From Amycolatopsis sp. NBC_01480 (lineage in GTDB: Bacteria > Actinomycetota > Actinomycetes > Mycobacteriales > Pseudonocardiaceae), in assembly GCF_036227205.1 (NCBI RefSeq), contig NZ_CP109442.1, positions 2,108,001-2,172,000 on the forward strand: a DNA stretch of 64,000 nucleotides, in the 5' to 3' direction. The translations under genes were made by a program, and so were the position numbers. The notes under the pieces were generated by a model. That model was not told the origin of the DNA. It ran no database searches and saw only the letters and a program-made list of their open reading frames with translations. This document shows positions 43,952 through 52,469 of the stretch, one piece after another (the stretch's first letter is position 1; every line of letters starts with the position of its first letter).

Positions 43952-44713
43952 GTGCATGTCCTCGATCAGTTTAGGCTCGACGGCCGGGTTGTCGTCGTGA
44001 CAGGTTCTTCATCGGGCTTGGGGGTCCGTTTCGCGGAGGCGTGCGCGCAGGCGGGCGCTGACCTGGTTCTCGCTGCGCGCAGGACGCAGCTGCTCGAGAC
44101 AACGGCGGAGCTCGTGCGGCAAGCCGGGCGCCGGGCCGTATCGGTCGCCACCGACGTGGCGGACCCGAAGGCCTGTCAGAACATGGTGGATCGTGCCATG
44201 GAGGAGTTCGGACGAGTCGACGTTCTCGTCAACAACGCCGGCATCGCGACCGCCGTCCCCGCGACGCGCGAGACGTCCGAGCAGTTCCGGAAAGTCATCG
44301 ACACCAACCTCAACGGTGCCTATTGGGCTGCGCAGGCCTGCGGCCGGGTGATGAAGCCGGGAAGCTCCATCGTGAACATCTCGAGCACAGTGGGCCTCAC
44401 GACCGCCGGCCTCCCGCAGGCGGCGTACGCGGCGAGCAAGGCGGGGCTCATCGGGCTGACCCGCGACCTCGCCCTGCAGTGGGGCACCCGCAAGGGGATC
44501 CGGGTGAACGCCCTCGCCCCGGGGCTCTTCAGATCCGAGATGACCGATCAGTACGCCGAGGGCTACGAGGAGTCGCTCGCGCCACGCATGGTGCTGGGGC
44601 GTGCGGGGCATTACCGCGAGATCGCTGGGACTCTCGTGTGGTTGATCTCGGACGCCGCGGGGTACGTCACCGGACAGACGATCGCCTGCGATGGCGGCTT
44701 CACAATCACATGA
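43952..44713 (+). CDS. SDR-4 oxidoreductase
   Basis: GTG at 43952 is chosen because AAGGAG lies six bases upstream. The 253-residue SDR shows [36 protein letters not shown], Ser in VNISSTVGLTTAG and AAYAASKAGLIGLTRDLALQ, ending IACDGGFTIT. It is intact. The stop overlaps the ATG of the QsdR-like gene, so regulator and SDR are co-expressed from the palindrome-bearing promoter region. Confidence 0.88.
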   Translation: MHVLDQFRLDGRVVVVTGSSSGLGVRFAEACAQAGADLVLAARRTQLLETTAELVRQAGRRAVSVATDVADPKACQNMVDRAMEEFGRVDVLVNNAGIATAVPATRETSEQFRKVIDTNLNGAYWAAQACGRVMKPGSSIVNISSTVGLTTAGLPQAAYAASKAGLIGLTRDLALQWGTRKGIRVNALAPGLFRSEMTDQYAEGYEESLAPRMVLGRAGHYREIAGTLVWLISDAAGYVTGQTIACDGGFTIT

Positions 44714-45378
44714 GCGAGGTTCCGGCGCCGGATGGCGTTCGCGGTCACGTGGCCGGGACCCCGGCGTCCGCTGGCCCCTATGCTCGTGCCGTGCCGACTT
44801 CGAAGCCCAACAGCCGCACGTCCGGCCGGCAGCGAGCGCAGCCCGCGGACGCCTACGCCCTCGCTCGGCGCAAATACCTGGCCGGGCAGCGGATCGACCT
44901 GGGGCAGCTGGCGGAGGAGCTCGGTGTCAACCGGGTGACCCTGTACCGCTGGGTGGGCAGCCGCGACGTGCTGCTGGTGGAGGTCATCTGGCGGCTGACG
45001 GAGGAGACACTGACGCGGGAGTGGGAGAAACTGGCGAACGTCCGGGGACCGCGTGTGCCGAGGATGCTGGGCGCCTACCTCCGCGACACGATGTCCCAGC
45101 CGGGCGCCAGACACTTCCTGGTGACCGAGAACGAGCGCGCGATGCGGCTGTTCACGCTGGCAAGCCATGGTTTCCAGCCTCGGTTCCTCGCCGCCGTCAG
45201 GTACTACCTTTCGCTCGACATCGAGACCGGCAGAATCAGTTCCCCTCTCGCCGTCGACGACCTGGCCTACGTGACGGTCCGCATCGCGGAGTCCTACCAG
45301 TACCTGCCCACCATCGCGGGAGCGGCTCCGGACCCCGACACCGCGGAGCGCGTGCTCACCGCCCTGTTGAGGGCGTGA
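44710..45378 (+). CDS. QsdR-like TetR-family regulator
   Basis: From ATG 44710 the protein is 222 residues; a GTG about 80 bp later is an alternative. The HTH reads YLAGQRIDLGQLAEELGVNR followed by VTLYRWVGSRDVLLVEV, and the C-terminal domain has GARHFLVTENERAMRL and a helical ligand pocket. This matches QsdR, which in Rhodococcus controls gamma-lactone/quorum-signal catabolism. The gene is ten bases from the convergent acyl-CoA ligase stop. Two similar palindromes in this island are probable targets. Confidence 0.78.
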   Translation: MSEVPAPDGVRGHVAGTPASAGPYARAVPTSKPNSRTSGRQRAQPADAYALARRKYLAGQRIDLGQLAEELGVNRVTLYRWVGSRDVLLVEVIWRLTEETLTREWEKLANVRGPRVPRMLGAYLRDTMSQPGARHFLVTENERAMRLFTLASHGFQPRFLAAVRYYLSLDIETGRISSPLAVDDLAYVTVRIAESYQYLPTIAGAAPDPDTAERVLTALLRA

Positions 45379-45387
45379 CGAGTCCCG

Positions 45388-46923
45388 CTAACGCAAGCTT
45401 CGCTTCAGGATCTTTCCGGTCGCTGTCATCGGAAGCTCGTCACGGAACTCGATGATCCTCGGATACTTGTACGCCGCGAACTGCGCCTTGCCCCACTCCA
45501 AGAGTTCTGCCTCGGTCAGCGTCACACCGTCGCGGCGCACGACGACGGCCTTCACCTCTTCGCCGTGCACCTCGTGCGCAACACCCACGACCGCAACCAG
45601 GGAAACGTCCTCGTGTGTCATGAGAACCTCCTCCAGCTCCCGCGGGTACACGTTAAAGCCGCCGCGGATGATGAGGTCCTTCATGCGGTCGACGATGTAG
45701 TAGAAGCCCTCGGCGTCCCGGCGCGCGAGGTCACCGGTCCTGAGCCACCCGTCCCGCAGGGCGGCCGCGGTCGCCTCGGGCCGCTCGTGGTACCCCCGCA
45801 TCACGTTGTGGCCCTTGACCGCGATCTCACCAACGCCTGAGAACTCGTCGCCGTCGCCGGGCGGAGGGAGCGGGTGCCAGTCCTCGTCGAGGAGTGCGAG
45901 CTCGACGCCGGGCAATGCCCGCCCGACCGAGCCCACCCGGACCGGCTCGCCGAGCCGTGCGGAGCTGGCGGCCGGCGAGGTTTCCGACAATCCGTACCCC
46001 TCCAGGATCGTGACCCCGAACGACCTCTGGAACCGCGCGTGCGTCTCGGCGGCGAGCGCCGCGCCACCCGAGGCCGCGACTCGCAGTGTGCTGCCGATCC
46101 GGTCGGTGCGAACGCCCGCGTCCCGGGCCGACTGCAGGGTGTTGATCAGCCTCCAGTACATCGTCGGCACGCCCGCGAACACCGTGACACCGTCATCGGC
46201 CATCCTGCGCAGGACCTCGACCTCGTGGAACCGGTCGAGCAGGACGAGTTTCCCACCGGAGGCGACGGAGGCGTTCTGCAGGCAGGTCTGACCAAACGCG
46301 TGGAACAGCGGCAGCGCGCAGAGGAACGTGTCCGGGGGATCGGTCCGGATCTCGTACACCGCGCTGCTCGCCAGTGCGTTGTCGCGGAGGTTCCGGTGCC
46401 TTAACTGCGCCCCCTTGGGCTGACCGCTGGTCCCGGAGGTGTAGATGAGGACCGCGACGTCGTCGGAGTGCACGTCCAGGGTGCCGAAGTGGGGACTGCG
46501 CTCGGCCCATGGCACGACGCCGCCCGGGCCGACCTTGATGGGGTACACGTCCGGCACCGCATTGGATCGGCCCACGTCCGCACCGGCGAGGTCCTCGACC
46601 GCGCGGTACGCGATGTGGAACCGGGCACCCGAGTCGCGGAGGTGGTAGGCGATCTCCCGCGGACGAAGGAGAACGTTCAGCGGGACGACGACACCTCCGG
46701 CCTTGAGGATTCCGTAGTACGCAGCGGTGAACTCGGGGACGTTGGGACAGGAGAGAGCCACGGATTCACCCCGGCGGAGGCCGAGACCGGTGAGATGTCC
46801 GGCAACCTTGTTCGCCTCGGCCAGCAGTGCCGCGTAGGTCCAGCTCCTGTCCTCGTGCGCGACGGCCACTCGATCCGGATGGGCGGCGGCCGTGACGTCC
46901 AGGAAACTCGCGAGATTGACCAT
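45388..46923 (-). CDS. Long-chain acyl-CoA ligase (AMP-forming)
   Basis: ATG at 46923 follows GGTGGAGGTTTC. The 511-residue enzyme has the AMP-binding P-loop VLIYTSGTSGQPKGAQLRHR, EGYGLSETSPAASSA, the hinge aspartate region DGWLRTGDLARRD and catalytic lysine in PMTATGKILKRSL. It activates a carboxylic acid to its CoA ester for beta-oxidation by the island's dehydrogenases. A 23-bp palindrome lies 26-48 bp upstream of the start. Confidence 0.92.
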   Translation of the reverse strand: MVNLASFLDVTAAAHPDRVAVAHEDRSWTYAALLAEANKVAGHLTGLGLRRGESVALSCPNVPEFTAAYYGILKAGGVVVPLNVLLRPREIAYHLRDSGARFHIAYRAVEDLAGADVGRSNAVPDVYPIKVGPGGVVPWAERSPHFGTLDVHSDDVAVLIYTSGTSGQPKGAQLRHRNLRDNALASSAVYEIRTDPPDTFLCALPLFHAFGQTCLQNASVASGGKLVLLDRFHEVEVLRRMADDGVTVFAGVPTMYWRLINTLQSARDAGVRTDRIGSTLRVAASGGAALAAETHARFQRSFGVTILEGYGLSETSPAASSARLGEPVRVGSVGRALPGVELALLDEDWHPLPPPGDGDEFSGVGEIAVKGHNVMRGYHERPEATAAALRDGWLRTGDLARRDAEGFYYIVDRMKDLIIRGGFNVYPRELEEVLMTHEDVSLVAVVGVAHEVHGEEVKAVVVRRDGVTLTEAELLEWGKAQFAAYKYPRIIEFRDELPMTATGKILKRSLR

Positions 46924-46948
46924 GAAACCTCCACCCGGCCACACGAAT

Positions 46949-46971
46949 GCAACATTTGACGTCAATGTAGC
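46949..46971. promoter_or_regulatory. Palindromic operator, copy 2
   Basis: Half-sites GCAACATTTG and CAATGTAGC flank ACGT; the core TTGACGTCAA is a perfect 10-bp palindrome. It sits in the 130-bp gap between the divergent acyl-CoA ligase and hydrolase genes and matches the site at 43788-43810 in length and half-site sequence. Confidence 0.68.
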
Positions 46972-47053
46972 AATCTCGCGGTGGGACCGGTACCCTTGCC
47001 CGGAAGTGACGGCGACCTCACCGGAGCACGCACAAGGATCGGAAGCCTCAACG

Positions 47054-47851
47054 ATGAGCGCGATTACCCTCAACGGCGACGAAATCCACTACGCCGACGT
47101 TCCCGGACCCACGCACGACGCGCCGGTTCTGGTCTGGGCACACGGCTTTCTGTTGTCGGCCAAGTTCTACCTGGACATCATCTCCACACTGCCCGCCTAC
47201 CGGCACGTCATCGTCGATCACCGTGGCCACGGCCGGTCCGCGGCCATCGAGACCGATGCCACGCTGCGGCGCATGGCCGACGACATCTGGGGCGTCGTGT
47301 CATCGCTGGGTATCAACCGTTTCGGCTACGTCGGGCACTCCATGGGAAGCGCGGTCGGCTGGCGGCTCGCCGCGGAGCATCCCGCCGCCATCGCGGCCGG
47401 AGTCGCCATAGCGGGTATCCCGGTCACCGGGAAACGGCCGGAGAGCCGGGAGTGGGTGCTGAGCATGATCGACATGGCGGGAAAAGAAGACGTACTGGCA
47501 GAGATGATCGGTGGCCTCTACAAGCATCTCGCCCCGGGGTCCGATCACGTGCGCTCGGCCGGCGCGGAGGCGGCGCTGGTGCCACGCGAATGCATCCGCG
47601 AGATCGTGACCGGCCAGTTCCATGTCGACCAGCGTGCCGAAGCCTTACCGGCCCTGACCCAGCCGTGGCTGTTCGTGGTCTCGTCGGACGACGAGTCCGA
47701 ACCCCCCGAGCACCAGCTCACGTGCTCGGCACTGCTGCCCGACTCGACCTCGGTCATCCTGGAAGGAGAGGGGCACATGGTCTGCCAGGAACGACCTGAA
47801 CAGGTCGCCCGGCACATCGCGGATTTCCTCGGCCGCCTCCAACTCCGATAG
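47054..47851 (+). CDS. Alpha/beta hydrolase (esterase/lactonase-like)
   Basis: The 265-residue protein begins MSAITLNGDEIHYADVPG and has the oxyanion HGFLLSAKFYLD, the nucleophile elbow YVGHSMGSAVGWRL and a late His in EGEGHMVCQERPEQ. It resembles epoxide-hydrolase/AHL-lactonase-like hydrolases. Divergent from the ligase and sharing the palindrome, it may hydrolyse the imported ester or lactone to the acid that the ligase then activates. Confidence 0.82.
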   Translation: MSAITLNGDEIHYADVPGPTHDAPVLVWAHGFLLSAKFYLDIISTLPAYRHVIVDHRGHGRSAAIETDATLRRMADDIWGVVSSLGINRFGYVGHSMGSAVGWRLAAEHPAAIAAGVAIAGIPVTGKRPESREWVLSMIDMAGKEDVLAEMIGGLYKHLAPGSDHVRSAGAEAALVPRECIREIVTGQFHVDQRAEALPALTQPWLFVVSSDDESEPPEHQLTCSALLPDSTSVILEGEGHMVCQERPEQVARHIADFLGRLQLR

Positions 47852-48296
47852 GGAGCGCTCAGGCCCGGCGACTGCGCCACGGACCCAACTCGTCTGGCGC
47901 GAACAGTCCTGCGTGAGCAAATAGATCAGTTCGGGACCCAGCGAGGAACCCGTCCGGCCTACAGGGCCAAAGCCAATCCGGCGTCCAGGACAGGGCCTCG
48001 AACGAAACCAGGACGCTGGCGGTATCCGTCGCGCCGAACCTTGGCATGAGCGGGCTTCACAGCGACCGGTAACCCGCTGACCACCTGGAACCGCGCCCGG
48101 GTGGTGTCAGCGTCGCGCAAGGTGCCTGTCGCCGAGGGAACACCAACGCGGTCGCCGTTCCACTGACCCGGCTGTGTCCGAACAGGACTGAAATCAAAGC
48201 CGTCGTGGTGCACTGGTGGTGAGCTGTGCCCCCGGCAGGATTCGAACTGATCCCGTCTCGACCCGTTCTCAAGAGGGACAAGTCCAGAGCAACCGG
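47852..48296. other. Gene-free stretch with a tRNA-like remnant
   Basis: Between the hydrolase and the arsR-like gene no frame has convincing coding character. The right part, read on the minus strand, ends in sequence identical to the 3' end of tRNA-Arg (48228-48246), but a full cloverleaf cannot be folded. This looks like the scar of an integration or a decayed tRNA. Confidence 0.5.
48228..48246 (-). repeat. 19-bp inverted copy of the tRNA-Arg 3' end
   Basis: The minus strand reads TTCGAATCCTGCCGGGGGC, identical to positions 29638-29656 at the 3' end of tRNA-Arg on the plus strand. The upstream T-stem half does not pair, so it is not an intact tRNA. It bounds the accessory island on the right. 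Its inverted orientation is not what simple integration would leave. Confidence 0.65.
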
Positions 48297-48635
48297 CTAA
48301 CGGGCAGTCCCCACTTGCGCCGCCGCCTCGCGTAGGACGAGGGCGAGCAGGCCGGGGAAGCGTTGCTCCAGATCCTCGCGGCGGAGGGAGTTGATGCGGC
48401 GCGTTCCCTGGTCCCGTTGGCGGATCAGGCCGGCCTCGCGCAGGACGCGGAAGTGGCGACTGCTGGTGGATTTGCCGACCGGGAGGTCGAAACAGCCGCA
48501 GGCCACCTCGGGCTCGGCGCCGAGGGTGGCCACGATGCCCAGGCGGACCGGGTCGCTCAGCGCGGCCATCACCGTGAACAGGTCCAGGTCCCGCACGTCG
48601 GGGTGCAGCAACGGGGACGAGGTTCGGCTGGCCAC
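48297..48635 (-). CDS. ArsR/SmtB-family regulator
   Basis: A GTG start at 48635 gives 112 residues; the ATG at 48662 lies inside the operator and is less likely. The winged helix is the ArsR form: LFTVMAALSDPVRLGIVATL, CGCFDLPVGKSTSSRHFRVL and LREAGLIRQRDQGTRR. The lone CGC pair is not the classic metal-box pattern, so the signal is probably organic. It is divergent from the interrupted Gfo/Idh/MocA gene, with a perfect inverted repeat between them. Confidence 0.85.
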   Translation of the reverse strand: MASRTSSPLLHPDVRDLDLFTVMAALSDPVRLGIVATLGAEPEVACGCFDLPVGKSTSSRHFRVLREAGLIRQRDQGTRRINSLRREDLEQRFPGLLALVLREAAAQVGTAR

Positions 48636-48658
48636 GCCATCAGTATCCACGAGGCAGT

Positions 48659-48684
48659 CCATGTTCGCATTTGAGCGAACATGG
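48659..48684. promoter_or_regulatory. Perfect 10-bp inverted repeat, probable ArsR-type operator
   Basis: CCATGTTCGC (48659-48668) and GCGAACATGG (48675-48684) are exact mirror arms with a six-base spacer ATTTGA. The site lies between the divergent regulator and oxidoreductase genes. Confidence 0.75.
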
Positions 48685-49805
48685 GATACGGTGGCGATCA
48701 CCAGCCGGCCACGCCATCCGATGGGAAGGGGAACTGCCATGTCCTCTCCGGTCTCGTCCACGCCCGCAGCCGGGTCGCCGGCCCCGATCGGCGTCGGCAT
48801 CGTCGGGCTCAGCGCCGGCGCCGGCCGGGCTGGGACGGCCCACGTTCCCGCCCTCGCCGCCCTGCCCGGCGCCTACGAACTGCGCGCGCTGAGCACCAGC
48901 AGCCCCGAATCGGCCAAGGCGGCCGGGGCGAAATTCGGTGTTCCGCTGGCGTTCGGCAGCGTCGAGGAGCTAGTGTCCTGCGCCGGAAATCGTGTGACTA
49001 AGTCTAGTATGGGTGGATGGCGCGGACTGGGCGACCGAAGGTCGAGTTGGTGTTGACCGCTGAGGAGCGGGAGACGTTGCAGCGGTGGGCGCGTAGGTCG
49101 ACAAGCGCGCAGGCGCTGGCCCAGCGGTGCCGGGTCGTGCTCGCGTGCGCGGAGGGGTTGTCCAATGTGGAGGTCGCGGCGCGGCTGGGGGTGCATCGGA
49201 CGATGGTGGGCAAGTGGCGTGCCCGGTTCGCCTCGGACGGCTGGACGCCCTGATGGATGAGGACAGGCCGGGCCGGCCTCCGTCGATCACGGTCGACCGG
49301 GTGGAGGACGTCATCGTGGCGACGCTGGAGCAGACTCCCCGCAATGCCACGCATTGGTCGCGGGCGTCGATGGCGGAGAGGTCGGGGTTGAGCAAGTCGA
49401 CTATCGGCCGGATCTGGCGCGAGTTCGGGCTCAAACCTCATCGTGCGGAGACGTTCAAGCTCTCGACCGATCCGCTGTTCGTGGAGAAGGTCGTGGATGT
49501 CGTTGGTCTGTATCACAACCCGCCCGAGCGGGCGGTGGTGCTGTGCGTGGATGAGAAGAGTCAGATCCAGGCGCTGGATCGTTCCCAGCCGGCGTTGCCG
49601 ATGATGCCGGGCATGCCCGAGCGGCGCACCCATGACTACGTCCGCAACGGCATCACCAGCTTGTTCGCCGCGTTCGATATCGCCGACGGAACGGTGATCG
49701 GCGAGTTGCACCGCCAGCACCGCGCCGCTGAGTTCAAGAAGTTCTTGATCACGATCGACAAGGCCGTGCCCGCCGAGTTGGACGTGCACCTGGTCTGCGA
49801 CAACT

Positions 49806-51101
49806 GTGATGATGATCAGGTGCCGTCCCGGGCTGTGGCCTGACCCGTGCGACAACCGGCCGTGGTGCCTTTCCGTAGATCTGTCGGCTCCAGCCTGGGA
49901 CGGTGCTTGCTGCCGCCGGACCGGCGGGGCGTGTCCCGATAGGGGCCTTGCCGTGAACAGGGCACCATCACAGTTCTGACCGCCTCGACCGGCCCGGCGA
50001 CGGCCATCCGTTCCCGAGTGGTCAGGAGACAGACGACTGTGCCCAGCATGCCCCACACCGCCCTGCCCAGCCAAGACGACGCCCCGCCCGCGAGGTCGTT
50101 CTCGGCGTGGATACGCACAAGGATCTGCATGTTGCGGCGGTGATCACGGCCCTCGGTGCCCTGCTGACGTGGGCACGTGCGTTCGGTCCGCTGCAGCGGG
50201 CTGGGGTGGAATGCACTGGCTCCTACGGCGCGGCGCTGGCTCGGCACTTGCGCACCGAAGGCGAGCAGGTGATCGAGGTCAATCAGCCGGACAAGGCCAC
50301 TCGCCGCCGACGCGGCAAGACCGACGCCATCGACGCGGAAACGGCCGCTCGCGCCGTCCTGTCCGGCCGGGCGACCGGCAGCATGAAGACTGGTGACGGG
50401 CCGGTGGAAATGCTCCGAATATTCAAGCTGGCCAAGGCATCCGCTATCAAGGCCCGGACGCAGACGATCAATCAGCTCAAGGCCGTGCTCATCGCTGCCG
50501 ACCCAGCGCTACGCGAAGCATTGACAGGTCTGAGCAACCCCATACTCTTCCGGCGCTGCGCGGAACTCCCGCCCACCACACCCAACGACGTCACCAGCGC
50601 CGCGGTCTACACGCTTCGCCTGCTGGCCCACCGGATTCGTGAACTGACCGGCGAGATCCGCGATCTGGAACACCGGATCACCGATGCTGTTGCCGCGCAT
50701 ACTCCGGCACTGCTGGAACGTCCCGGAATTGGCCCCGACAGCGCGGCCGCCCTGCTCGTCACAGCCGGGGACAATCCAGACCGCCTGCATAGCGAGGCGT
50801 CCTTTGCGGCGTCAGCCCCGTGCAGGCATCCTCGGGCAAGACACACCGACGCCGACTCAACCGCGGTGGCGACCGCCAGGCCAACGCCGCGCTCTACCGC
50901 ATCACGCTCTCCCGCCTGCGCTGGGACCAGCGCAGCCGCGACTACCTCGACCGACGCACCGCCGAAGGCAAGACCCGTCGCGAGGCCATCCGCTGCCTCA
51001 AACGCTACATCGCACGGGAGATCTACCACTTGATCACCAGTCCCGCATCCACGCCGAGCACGCAATCACAACCCGCCGCCGCTTGACATCCATAGGGGCA
51101 T
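49806..51101 (+). mobile_element. IS110-family element nested in the IS630 transposase
   Basis: The transposase frame ends at ..GACAACT (49805) and resumes as ..CTACGGC (51102), so a CT dinucleotide borders both junctions and no inverted repeats are present, as expected for IS110. There are about 240-300 bp of non-coding sequence at the left end and only about 15 bp after the transposase stop at the right. The long left end is where IS110-group elements encode their guide (bridge) RNA. Confidence 0.85.
50107..51086 (+). pseudogene. IS110-family DEDD transposase, multiply damaged
   Basis: The RuvC-like N-terminus shows GVDTHKDLHVAAVITALGAL, VECTGSYGAALARHL and KTDAIDAETAARAV, and the Tnp_20 part starts LERPGIGPDSAAALLVTAGD. 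Near 50815 the frame breaks: FAASAP should continue as GVSPVQASSGKTHRRRLNRG, which is present in another frame to a stop at 51084-51086. The segment ALGALLTWARAFG looks shortened by about 17 residues relative to relatives, and the natural ATG (50048) is out of frame with the body. The enzyme is dead as written. Confidence 0.85.
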
Positions 51102-52469
51102 CTACGGCACGCACAAGACCCCCGCGATCAAGGCCTGGCTCGCCCGCCATCCCCGGTTCCACATGCACTTCACCCCGACCGGCTCCTCGTGGATCAACCA
51201 GGTCGAACGCTGGTTCGGGTTGCTGGCGGAGCAGAAGATCAAACGCGGCGCCCACAGGAGTGTGCAGGCGCTGGAGAAGGATGTTCGAGCCTGGATCGCC
51301 GATTGGAACACCCATCCCCGGCCGTTTCTGTGGACCAAGACCGCGGAAGAGATCCTCGAGTCCCTGGCTCGATTTTGCAGGCGGATTTCTGACGCAGGAC
51401 ACTAGTCGAGCGCGACGAGGTGGACCTGGTGGTGGTCTCGGTCAAGGTGCCGCACCACCTCGAGCTGGTCATGGCCGCGCTGGCGGCGGGCAAGAACGTG
51501 CTGAGCGAGTGGCCGCTGGGCAACGGGACCGCCGAAGCCGAGAAGATGGCCGCCTTCGCGAGTTCGCGGAATCTGCGGGGGTTTGTCGGGCTCCAGGCGC
51601 GCTTGGCGCCCCCGGTCCGCTACCTCCACGACCTGATCGCGGACGGCTACGTCGGAGAAGTGCTTTCCACCAGCGTTATCGCCTCCGGCCCGCACTGGGG
51701 CGCGACGTCCGACGACCGCCACGCGTACCTGGCCGACCGGGCCAACGGCGCGACGCTGCTGTCCATCCCCTTCGGGCACACCATGGACGGACTCGCCTCG
51801 GTGCTGGGCGAGTTCACCCAGCTCAACGCCACGCTCGCCAACCGGCGCCCCGAGGTCCGCCACGCCGGGACCGGAGCGGCCATGCCCAAGAACGTCGACG
51901 ATCAGATCGCCGTGACCGGGCTCCTCGAGTCGGGCGCCGTCGCCTCCGTCCACTATCGCGGCGGAGTCACCCGCGCGACCAACTTTCTCTGGGAGATCAA
52001 CGGAACCGAGGGCGACCTGCACGTCACCGGCGCCTCCGGGCACCTCCAGTTCGGACAGGTCACCATCCACGGCGCCCGGGGCGAAACGGACGAGCTGAGC
52101 GAGCTTCCGGTCCCGGCCCACTACGACGCGAACGTCCCCGCTCTCGCGCACGCCCGCGACACCATGGCCTACACCGTCGCCCACGCCTACGTCCAGTTGC
52201 ACGCCGACCTCACGGAGGGCACCCGCGTGATGCCCGACTTCGCCCACGCGGTGCGCCGCCACCGTTTCCTCGACCAGGTCGAGCAGGCGGCCGCCACCGG
52301 TGCACGCCAGTACGTCGGCTGACCAGGGCTGCAGATCCGCCCACTCGGTCGGCACCGTGGAGTGACGTAGGACACAACGCCAGGAGAACCGGTCAGCCGA
52401 AGCCCGCGTCTTCCCCGATGCCGGAGGGGATTCGGCAAGCAGGCGGGCAACGAGGCAGGGGGCAGACCG

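Larger units (their letters stand above)
48973..51402 (+). mobile_element. IS630-family insertion sequence (itself interrupted)
   Basis: The ends read GTGTCCTGCGCCGGAAATC on the left and, reversed, GTGTCCTGCGTCAGAAATC on the right, matching at 17 of 19 positions. A TA dinucleotide flanks both sides (48971-48972 and 51403-51404), the target duplication expected of IS630/Tc1-type elements. Without the nested element it is about 1.13 kb. It carries one DDE transposase gene, now broken. Confidence 0.92.
49017..51405 (+). pseudogene. IS630-family transposase, frameshifted and interrupted
   Basis: ATG at 49017 starts the HTH part ([35 protein letters not shown]). A lost base near 49240 ends that frame at 49253, while the other frame continues [19 protein letters not shown]. 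The catalytic core shows [17 protein letters not shown] (first Asp) and VHLVCDN (second Asp), cut at 49805 by the IS110-type element. The remainder resumes at about 51102 as YGTHKTPAIKAWLARHP and TGSSWINQVERWFG (catalytic Glu). Its stop TAG at 51403-51405 uses the TA target duplication. It cannot be active. Confidence 0.9.
48739..52322 (+). pseudogene. Gfo/Idh/MocA-family oxidoreductase gene split by an insertion sequence
   Basis: The 5' part (48739-48972) starts after AAGGGG and encodes GVGIVGLSAGAGRAGTAHVP (NAD site) to GSVEEL. The 3' part (51405-52322) resumes VERDEVDLVVVSVKVPHHLE, then LAAGKNVLSEWPLGNGTAEA, GFVGLQARLAPPVRYL and the normal C-terminus. Removing 48973-51402 plus one copy of the TA duplication joins them in perfect frame to 383 residues. 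The original enzyme, a sugar or inositol-type dehydrogenase, was intact when the insertion hit. It is divergent from the ArsR-like gene. Confidence 0.9.

Noticed and set aside
47959..48213. A small minus-strand protein of about 84 codons in the hydrolase-arsR gap
   Set aside because: No ribosome site or recognisable composition; overlapping frames are equally open, so it is treated as non-coding.
48215..48300. A functional tRNA on the minus strand
   Set aside because: The 3' nineteen bases match tRNA-Arg, but the T-stem and acceptor partners do not pair, and no clean anticodon arm forms.
49225..49260. Programmed frameshifting in the IS630 transposase
   Set aside because: No slippery heptamer or following stem is visible; restoring one C in GGACGG gives the family sequence, so a simple base loss is more likely.
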